Source: Cynocephalus volans (Eukaryota; Chordata; Mammalia; Dermoptera; Cynocephalidae). Taken from it: a DNA stretch of 64,000 nt. How positions within the stretch are numbered: position 1 is the stretch's first letter; every line of letters begins with the position of its first letter. Under the pieces are notes generated by a model. It made no database searches. It worked only from the letters and a program-made list of their open reading frames with translations, and was not told the origin of the DNA. The translations under genes were made by a program, and so were the position numbers. Below, piece after piece: positions 56,100 through 64,000 of this stretch. The stretch is taken from the NCBI RefSeq assembly GCF_027409185.1, contig NC_084464.1, positions 50,629,095 through 50,693,094 on the forward strand. The letters run 5' to 3'.

Positions 56100-56206
56100 A
56101 TTTCTTCTGCAGAATGCTCTGTCTGGCCTTGATGAACGCCAGGATGTCTGAGTCCGTCTGGCTATCCCCGGTGAGAGGGATGGACGACATCGGTCTCTTG
56201 GGGATG
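56100..56206 (-). CDS. KIF6: KIF6 penultimate coding exon
   Basis: Acceptor tatccccag, donor gtaagt. Reads (S)IPKRPMSSIPLTGDSQTDSD then ILAFIKARQSILQKK, phase 2 to 1. This is almost identical to the recalled human KIF6 C-terminal tail. KIF6 is a kinesin-9 family motor linked to cilia. This part is the tail, far from the motor domain, and no lesion is seen. Confidence 0.95.
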
Positions 56207-56334
56207 CTGGGGATAAACACATGCTACACTTTACCGCACCTTGCGACTGTACTCAGCATGTCCCTTTCCCAAGTGCTTTTCCATTTTCAGGGACTCCCTC
56301 TCACCCAGGAAGCTGTGTGACACATTTCACCTCC

Positions 56335-56640
56335 TTTTCTATCCCTTCCCCCTTCTCTGTGTGGCGGCCACACCAGTCCTTTCATCATGCAAATCAGGTC
56401 ATGTCACTCCCTGCCTTGAACCCTTCAGTGGCTTCTCATCACTCTTGGAGTAAAATTCAAACTCTGTCCTATGCCCTACAGGTGCTGTGTGATCTGACCC
56501 CGGTTCACTGTGCTCAGGCCCCCCAATCTTCTTTCTGTTACTTGGTGACAACAGGCTCCTTCCATCCTCAGGGCCTTTGCTGTAGCCATCTCCTCTCCCT
56601 GGACTGCTCTCCCAGACCTTAACACACCTGACCGTGCCTC
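56335..56640 (+). repeat. L2 LINE fragment
   Basis: 'gcaaatcaggtcatgtcact', 'cttcagtggcttctcatcac', 'cctcagggcctttgctgtag' are L2 text. It begins about 130 bases from the KIF6 penultimate exon. Confidence 0.85.
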
Positions 56641-57264
56641 CTCTCCCTGCCGTCCTCTCAAACCACAAGCAACTTTGGGTGCTGGTATTCCATCTGCAGC
56701 TCAGCGATAACCGCCGAAGCAGATTGGGGCAGGGAGGGCAGGATCTGCGCTGGGGCATGGGCAGGGCAGGTGGTGGAATTCAGCTTGGGCTGCTTTGGGA
56801 GAAGAGTAGGTCCACCGGATGGAGAAGGCAGAGCCAGCATTCTAGTCAGAGGCACAAATAGCCCACGCTGGTTGGGGGGCGCTTACCAATGTGTTCAGTC
56901 CCAAAGCAAACTACTCATGGGCCTTGGGGCCAGGCCTGTCAGCCCTGAGGTCTGTATGGGGCTAGTGGGCTAGGTTGGAACTGCCCCTGAGCTGGCTCTT
57001 TTTTCCTTTGAGGCCCCAGGCACATCTATTCACCAGGAGGTGTGAAGCAGCTCTGCTTGCACAGGGCCCGTGACCCTGGGAGAAACTCCCAGCAGTGGGA
57101 GTCAGCATTCCCAGGACAGCAGCCCAGAGGCCGGCTCTGGGCTCTGTCTGTGTGGCTACTGCACAAGGGCTGTTCAGGAGTGGGGGGAGCAGACTCGCGA
57201 TTTAGGCCACCCCACCCACTGTAGGGGTTGTGACAGGTGTCAGAGGGAGGAGAAGGCCACAGAC

Positions 57265-57354
57265 CTGTCTTCTGCGGGGGTGCCAGTGCTGCTCTGTTCC
57301 TGGCTGTGTGGGCTGGGGCGAGGCGAGGGCAGGATTCTCCTGGCATTCACATCA
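57265..57354 (-). CDS. KIF6: KIF6 coding exon (VNARRILPSP...)
   Basis: Acceptor attgtgcag, donor gtctgt. Reads DVNARRILPSPRPSPHSQEQ then SSTGTPAED plus AG, which joins C|ATC in the next exon to give Ser. The recalled human text is DVNARKILPSPCPSPHSQKQ then SSTSTPLEDS. Exactly 90 bases, phase 2 to 2. Confidence 0.93.
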
Positions 57355-57433
57355 CTGCACAATACAAACCAACAAAAGCAAAAGGTATAGAGGAGGTTTA
57401 TAGAAGAGAAATTCAGGGTTTATAATTAGGGGC

Positions 57434-57751
57434 TGTTACGACTGAACGTGTCCTTCCAAAATTCATATGTTGAAACCTAACCCCCAATGTGATGGTATTT
57501 TTAGGTGGGGACTTTGGGTGGAGCCCTTATGAAGGGGCCTAGGGCCCTTATGAAGGAGACATCAGAGAGCTGCCTTGTCCCTTCCACCATGTGAGGACCC
57601 AGCAAGAAGATGGGTCCTCACTAGACACTGAATCTGCTAGTGCCTTTATTTTGGACTTGCCAGCCTCCTGAACTGTGAGAAATAAATGCTTGTGTTTGAG
57701 CCGCCCAGTCTGTAGTATTTTGATATGGCAGCCTGAGAGCAGAGTGAGACG
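57434..57751 (+). mobile_element. MLT1-type MaLR LTR (fossil)
   Basis: 'ccaaaattcatatgttgaaa', 'cctaacccccaatgtgatgg', 'cttccaccatgtgaggaccc', 'gaactgtgagaaataaatgc' are MLT1 LTR text in order. A solo remnant about 80 bases upstream of a KIF6 exon. Ends approximate; an old placental-wide family. Confidence 0.88.
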
Positions 57752-57854
57752 AAAGCCAAGACTCCTCTGTCTTGGAGGTTTACGCATTGATTTTCATTGC
57801 TGGAGCATGGCATGTGCTGGCTGTGAGGCTGAACAACAAAGGCCACGACTGTCA

Positions 57855-58078
57855 TTGATAGACACCATCTACATGCCAGGCCCTGTGAAAGTGCTTTGTA
57901 AACATTTGCCATTTGCTCCTCTTAATGGCCTAAGAGGTGGATGTCATACCCATTTTATAGATTAGAAAACTAAGGCTCAGAGAGGTTAGAGAAATTCTAA
58001 AAGTGACCCAGCTGGTAAGTGGCAGGATATGGAGCTAATCAGGACTCGGTGAGGCTTCAGAACGTGTGCTCTCAGCCG
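57855..58078 (+). repeat. MIR SINE
   Basis: 'catctacatgccaggccctg', 'cattttatagattagaaaac' and 'aaggctcagagaggttagag' follow MIR order. Confidence 0.85.
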
Positions 58079-60889
58079 CAGTGTTTTATTAACTGGGCTT
58101 GGACCTGTGGCTTTCTCAGGAAGCCCACTCTAGCTCACCCCTGACCACACTGTCTGCCCCTAGATGGCCACAGCTGACCAGCTCTGTGCTCCCTCAGTCA
58201 GGAATCAGACCCAACAGCTCACCAGAGGTAATTGTGCCCATTTTACTAGCTGCCTGCTGTGTGTGCCTTGCTTTGGATTCCCGGTTGCACACAGTGAACC
58301 CAGTAGCTCCTCCTGGGAGGTGCAGAGGTGGGGACACAGCTGGCAGGACGCCAGTGTATTCCACATGTCTCTGAGGACAAGGTCCCTACTCTAAGTTGTG
58401 CTATCAGGACTCAGTGATGGGATCCTCTTCCTTGCTTTGGGATGGTTCTGCCGAGAGACTGGAAGAGGCCTAAAAAGTCACCTGGTTAGAACCCTCCTTT
58501 TACAGTTGGGGAAGCTCAGGCTGAGAGGTAGGCTAGGGTTAGAGGCCAGTGTGCTGGCTCTGCCAAGTCTGCATCATCAGTCCGAGGTATTCCACAGGCC
58601 TGACAACCTGCTTGTCCTACCCATGAGTATGGCCCCTTCTGCCCTCTCCCATCTCAGCCAGCGGCAGGGCTTCTTACCCTGGGCCTGCCTCCATTGGTTT
58701 GGGAGTGGGGGTCAAACAAACAGGGAAGGAAATCAGAGCCTGGGACTCCCCCGCTACACCCCCTGCCCATTTCCTAGCAGTCCAGAGACTGCACAGTGTC
58801 CTTGGAAGAGTGGAGGATCTCTGTGCTGGGTCTGGTGAAGGCTGCTGTAGGACCAGAGGCAGCCACAAGGTGGCAGCCTCGGCATGTTTTTCTCTGGAGA
58901 ACAGTGGCCAATTTTCAGGGCTCCTGCTGAGTGGTTCCTGATGCAGGCCTGGAGAAGGGAAGGAGAAAGAGCTTTCCATCCTGCAGGTGCCATGATTACA
59001 GCAGGTCAAGGTCAGTTTGGAAGCTGTAGCAAGTCTGCAAGACCAAGTCACTGGCACACAAATGGCTCATCAACTCAATAGTTTCCTGGTGGAACCTTTT
59101 CTGGGATTCCAGGGAGAGTTCACAGATGCCAAACTGTTGAGGGTCTGGAGTGGGAGGTAGAGGAGGAGAGAAGGGTAGGAGCAGGGCAGAAGAGCTTGAC
59201 CACGCTGTGGCAGGTGGGAGCATCCAGCACCCTCTGCAGAGGCCCAGCCTTTTGTCTCAGCCAGTTCATGCAAGAGGACAGAACGGTTTGAAGGCTCGGG
59301 GCTCCTGAGCAAAATGACTCCTCCACTGAAGCTGCCTGAGCATCGCTGGATGCCACAGTGGTTTCTGTAACCCTCGGGATCATGCCACAGATGCCCTTTG
59401 CCCCCTCTTTGCCCACCCAGCCTTTGCAGCTGACTTCATTTCTCATGGTGACAGCCATTGGAATGAATGATCTCTTTCTTAATAAGGATTAATAGGCAAT
59501 ATAAATAATAATTAGGCCTCATGGATTGCCAATCAGAGTGTTTAGTATGATCAGCCTCCAGGACCTGAGTGTCCCTGGGAAAGTGATGGAATCAGGTTTC
59601 CTTCAGGACATGAGGAGCAGAGGACCAGCTGCCTAGCCTGCAGTGATTCCATTAAGAGTGGCCACTCTGGAACTCAGGCAGAAACACTCATCTGGGTTCT
59701 TGCTCTCCCACTCCAGCAGCTCTCAAATGGCGCTGGAACGTTTATCTTCTCCTAGAATGATAGTGTCACAGGGACCTTAGTGCATTCTACAGATGAAGCC
59801 AAGGAATCAGTCCCAAAGGAGAGAGCTGGCTTGCCCGAGGGCATGCTGCTTGGAAGAGCTGACTTGGATTCATGTGACACACTCTTTGTGAAAGCCTAAA
59901 CTGAGGGGACTCCTTGGAGTTAGCCAATGACGAGCTGATGCAACTGTTGAAATCCAAGGTTCTCGACTTCAGGGTTAAAGATCTCGTAAACTGGAATATC
60001 TAAGGAATGTCCAGCAATGCCCAAGGCCAGGACAGGCCCTACTTCTATGACAAGGTGGAAGCTGGAGGAGGAGCACGATTCTCATGCTGGTTTCCCAAGG
60101 AGATGCTGGAGGTCTTGCCCAGCAGCAAGTTCTTTACCTAGTCCGTGGTGGATGCTGTCCTGGAGATGCTGGCAGCAGAACGGACGAACGGCCGAGCAAT
60201 AAAGAGCGTCTGTCTAGCTGATGGGGCGTGGGACAAAGGCAAGGGAGCAAAGGGAAGGAAGAAACGGAGAAAGGGAATGCAAGATGGGAATGAAGGTGGG
60301 TGGAGCAAGAGAATGAAAGAAAGGGACAGGAGAAGGAAGGAGTGCAGGAGTAGCGCAGAGACAGGACAGGGGCAGGGAGAAGGCAGGGGCGTGCAGAGAG
60401 GTGGCAAGGAAGGAACAAAAGCACTAAATGTGGAGTTCAGTGGTCTGGGTTTCATTTGCAGCTCTTTACGTTATTAACTACAGAACTGAAAACATCTCTT
60501 CTGGGGCCACAGTTTCCTCATTTGTAAACTGAGGGGGCTGAACTCAGGGGACTCTGAAATGGTGAGGGCCAATGACAGGGAGATCTGGTTTTCCAGTCCT
60601 TAGAAGCCTGGCTTTCTATGGAAACACAGATCTGCTCTTTGAAAATCCTGGCCTCTTGGCAAAATCAGACTGTGTGGACACATTGAAGGAATACAGGACC
60701 CGGCATTGGGAAGAATAAAAAGTTAGCGCATTTGTACGAAATATTACAGAAATACGGATTGGGAAATGCCAACTCAATAATGTGCATGTGTCCCTAAATA
60801 AACAACATAATGTGCATGTGTCCCTAAAGGCTAATCATTAATGCTAAACAAAACTGATGTGAGGAGGGAGGGTAGTGGCAAACTCTGAC
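58079..60889. other. KIF6 intron, mostly unique
   Basis: MIR fragments near 58480-58600 and 60500-60545. An AT-rich repeat-free piece lies at 59465-59530, and a plus-strand stretch with coding-like traces at 59915-60200 (see findings). The KIF6 exon expected between 57354 and 63938 was looked for and not found. Confidence 0.4.
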
Positions 60890-61050
60890 AGGTCTGGGTT
60901 CGAGTCCTGATCTTACCATTTATAAGCTGGGGAGCCCTGAGCAAGTTACTTAACCTCTCTGAGCCTGAGTTTTCTCATCTGTAAATGGGGGACAATGACA
61001 GTACTTACACTGCATATTTGTTCAGTGCCTGCCATCAGGGCCTCCACCAA
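60890..61050. repeat. MIR SINE
   Basis: 'gcaagttacttaacctctct', 'gagcctgagttttctcatct' and 'gtaaatgggggacaatgaca' are MIR text. Confidence 0.85.
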
Positions 61051-61778
61051 ATGACTGGGGATATTATTATTGTAAGAGAAGAAAGCCAATGCTGTCTCTT
61101 TGGAGAATTTAAGAACACCAGCAGCTACTCCTCCACTGATGGCTGTTCACAGAGAATGTCTGAAGCATCATGATGACCTGGGGCAGGGTCTCCTCCCTGC
61201 CTCAGCCCTGGCAGAGCTTCGTGGGCTCTTTACCACCAGCACTTAAAGCAAATTTCTTTGTCAGAGGTGGAGCTCCTAGACCTCTCCCTTTCCCATCTCC
61301 AGCAGGGACACTTTTCCTCTCACTGGTCTAGTGTGACCTTCCCACCCACAAATCTTGGTACTCAAGCACTGAAGGGAGGGAATTTGGGGGAGCTGACCAC
61401 TCACAGTTGGAATGTCTTAGCAAACTCTGTTTAGAACACTCATTTATCTCTGCCCAGGGTTAGGACATCCAACCAGACACCCGCAGTCACCACAGGTGAC
61501 AGGAGCTAAACAGTGCTCAGGGGACAGCTGATAGCCATTTTCCCAAAGACACTCCTTCCGGAAGAGTGTCTATCAAAGAGGCCTGGGCAGAGCTCTTGGA
61601 GCAAGATTATGGGAAAAGCTCCCATGGGTGATCTGAAGCACACCTTTGAAATCCAAGGTTCTGAACTTTAGGATTATGGATTTCTTGGCAAGCATAGTCT
61701 ATTTCTACCTTATAGCCTCAGATCTAGTGAATGTATTTACTGTGCCTTCTCCTGACACCCTCAGCCATCTCTCTCTCT

Positions 61779-61780
<2 letters not shown>

Positions 61781-61834
<54 letters not shown>
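61781..61834. repeat. (CA)n microsatellite
   Basis: About 27 uninterrupted CA units, preceded by a short CT run. The longest pure dinucleotide run in the window. Confidence 0.95.
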
Positions 61835-61840
<6 letters not shown>

Positions 61841-61949
61841 CACATGCACATGTACTTTATTGTCTTTGAAGCAAAAGAAAAATTAGAGACGGAGCTTTCT
61901 ATTTGCTGAGCAGGCTGTATCTACCAGTGGGAGCTATGCAAGAGGTCAG

Positions 61950-62495
61950 AAAACATACCTAGGAGTGTGACTGCTGGATTGTGTGGTAAGACTGTATTTT
62001 GCTTTGTAAGAATCCATCGTACTGTCTTACAAAGTGGCTGTACCGTTTTGCATTCCCATCAGCCAGGAATGAGAGTTCCTGTTGCTCTGCACCCTCACCA
62101 GCTTTTGGTGTTGTCAGTTTTCTAGGATTTTAGCAATTCTGACAGGTGTGTAGTGTATCTCATTGTTGTTTTAATTTGCAATTCCCTGGTGACATATGGC
62201 GTTGAGCCTCCTTTCACACACTTATTTGCCATCTCTGTATCTTCTTTGGTGAAGTGGCTGTTCCGCTCTTTTGCTCATTTTTTAAATTGGGTTCTTTATT
62301 TTCTTATTGTTGAATTTAAGAGTTTTTTTTGTGTATTTTGAATACACGTCCTTTATCAGATATGTGTTTTGCAAATATCTTCTCCCAGTCTTTGCCTTGT
62401 CTTTTCATTCTCTTAACAGTGTCCTTTGCAGAGCAGCATTTTAAATTTTAATGAAGTCCAACTTATCAATTTTTTTCTTTAATGAATCTATACTG
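61950..62495 (-). mobile_element. L1M LINE fragment
   Basis: 'ctaggagtgtgactgctgga', 'caaagtggctgtaccgtttt', 'aatttgcaattccctggtga', 'ttttgcaaatatcttctccc', 'aatgaagtccaacttatcaa' is the complement of old L1 ORF2-end sequence. It continues from where the 39655-40345 copy stops, though it is a separate insertion. Confidence 0.9.
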
Positions 62496-62694
62496 CCTTT
62501 TAAAACACAAGCTAACCAAATGAAACACACCACACCAGTTATCTCACGTGTGAGATGTTTCCTCAAACTACCACACCAGCCGAAGTGCTGGTGCTGACGA
62601 CCGGGTAGGGGAGGGAGGGAGGTCCAGGAAAAACAGCCTGGTGTGGAGGGCTCAGTGACTCGCCTTTTTTGTTTGTTTGTTTTGAGATAAGGGG

Positions 62695-63205
62695 TTTTTT
62701 TGGTTTTTTTTAAAGAATAGTTTTGGATTTACAGAAAAGTTGCAAAGACAGTACGGAGAGTTCCCATGGAACCTATACCCAGTTTCCTGTACTGTACATG
62801 TTAACATTACTATGGTACATTTGTCACAACTAGTGAACCAATGTTCATACGCTATTATGAACTAAATCCCATAATTTATTTGGATTTCCTTAGTTTTTAC
62901 CTAATGTCTTTTTCTGTTCTAGGCTCCCAACCAGAACACCACATTACATTTAGTCATCACGTCTCCTTAGGCTCCTCCGGACTGTGACAGATTCTCAGAC
63001 TTTCCTTGATTTCGATGCTTTTGGCCATTTGAGGAGTACTGACCAGGTATTTTGCAGACTGCCCTTCAGTTGGGATGGTCTGATGTTTTCCTTATGCTTC
63101 GACTGGGGTTATGGGTTTTTGACAGGAAGACCACAGAGGTGAAGTGCCTTCTCATCACAGCACATCAAGGGTACTGCCTGCACCTTGTTTTTAAAGCTCT
63201 ATTTC
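62695..63205. mobile_element. L1M LINE 3' UTR-type fragment
   Basis: 'tacagaaaagttgcaaagac', 'catttagtcatcacgtctcc', 'tgaggagtactgaccaggta', 'gggaccacagaggtgaag'-type text is a familiar old L1M segment. Non-coding; the 77-codon frame at 63052 is chance. Confidence 0.85.
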
Positions 63206-63937
63206 ACATTTCCAATGTGAGAGCTCAGCGCCCCTTCCAACCCAGAGGACCACACCCCTTGGTGGGGAGATGGAGACCCCAGTGACACGGCCCTGGCCTC
63301 TGGTCTGACGGTACCGAGTCTGAGGCTGGAGGATGGCAGGAGGCATGCGTCAGTGGCTCCACCACCTGGGCTGTGTGGTTGGAAAGACACAATGACACGG
63401 TGTGTGGAGAAGGAGAGTCCCTGCTGGATCATCCCATCATTTAGGAAAACTGGCTGCGGGCCGTCCTCAGTGGTGTTGTGGGAGGCTGCCCACATCTCTC
63501 CTGAATCTGTGCTAGGACAAAGAGACTTTTGCGCGAGCTCCCCTGAACCGTGGCATCCGACTACCCTCTGCCCTGTCACCACCATCGCCCTTCTCCCCAA
63601 TCCTCCTCCTTTTTGCACATCGTGCCCCTCCCCCTCCCAATCCCCTCCTCCTCCTTGGGGCAGGACCAGGGCTTGCAGAGTTGAACCTCTTGTCTCTTGT
63701 TACCATGGCAGCAGGGCTATGGGCTGGCAGAGCAAGGGACTGAAGGGGTGTTCCTCAAACAAGCTTGAAAGCCACTGGCCTGAATATCTACAACCAATTA
63801 AAACCGTAAGAGTGGTTCGTCTTCCAGACCATGCAGCGTGTAAGGAGACATTCAGAGCAGCAGGAATGGGCTAAGGAAAGAGAGAGGAAGGGAGCTCTTC
63901 CATGTAGCCCGACACTGTCAGCCAGTTCTCTCCTTAC

Positions 63938-64000
63938 CTTTTGTTAGTCAGAAGCTGGGACCCTTCATGCTGGGATTCAGATGTCCGGGGAAACGGCTTC
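63938..64000 (-). CDS. KIF6: KIF6 coding exon, cut by window edge
   Basis: From the right edge to donor AAAAG|GTAAGG the minus strand reads KPFPRTSESQHEGSQLLTNK plus AG. The recalled human KIF6 has KPFLQTSDSQHEWSQLLSNK. Codon GGG at 63963-63961 occupies human Trp719. The acceptor is outside the window. It ends in phase 2. Confidence 0.92.

Noticed and set aside
59310-59440. A minus-strand segment after a cag acceptor reading SCKGWVGKEGAKG, considered as the missing KIF6 exon
   Set aside because: Only Gly-Trp and scattered residues match, the length does not fit, and no GT donor lies at the right phase. The true neighbouring exon (57265-57354) matches far better.

Overview
The window is mammalian nuclear DNA. 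It contains split genes with GT/AG introns, CpG depletion broken by one CpG island, and many old repeats shared by placental mammals (MIR, L2, MER5A, MER2-like, MaLR LTRs, L1M). I see no primate Alu, rodent B1/B2, carnivore, ruminant or horse SINEs. The single young-looking SINE (23908-24020) derives from tRNA-Ile. Elements of that kind are, as I recall, reported from colugos and from some bats, so the host may belong to one of those groups, but one copy is not enough to decide. Gene order and orientation match human 6p21.2, with KCNK17, KCNK16 and KIF6 all on the minus strand.

Layout from left to right. 1-17.3 kb has no gene I can support; it holds unique sequence, old transposon and LTR fragments, and microsatellites. 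17.3-30.3 kb is KCNK17 (TALK-2), five coding exons on the minus strand, open throughout and giving 322 residues. Its first exon lies at one end of a CpG island (about 29.2-30.6 kb). 30.7-38.4 kb is KCNK16 (TALK-1). All six exons can be recognised in order, with most splice sites and the poly(A) signal kept. The coding sequence is nevertheless dead: there are stop codons in exons 1, 2, 3 and 4, frame-changing deletions in exons 2 and 3, and damage to both potassium-selectivity filters. 39.2-49 kb is intergenic, with a solo MaLR LTR, L1 and other repeats. 49.0-64 kb is the 3' end of KIF6: four coding exons were found, including a five-codon last exon and one exon cut by the right edge of the window.

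Functionally, KCNK16 and KCNK17 are neighbouring two-pore-domain background potassium channels expressed in pancreas. In this animal only KCNK17 appears able to make a channel. KIF6 is a kinesin-9 family motor. The residue matching the much-studied human Trp719Arg site is glycine here.

The most notable observation is the apparent loss of KCNK16, supported by many independent lesions and by preserved synteny. Family comparisons use recalled human protein sequences, not alignments run here. Repeat boundaries and subfamily names are by eye.
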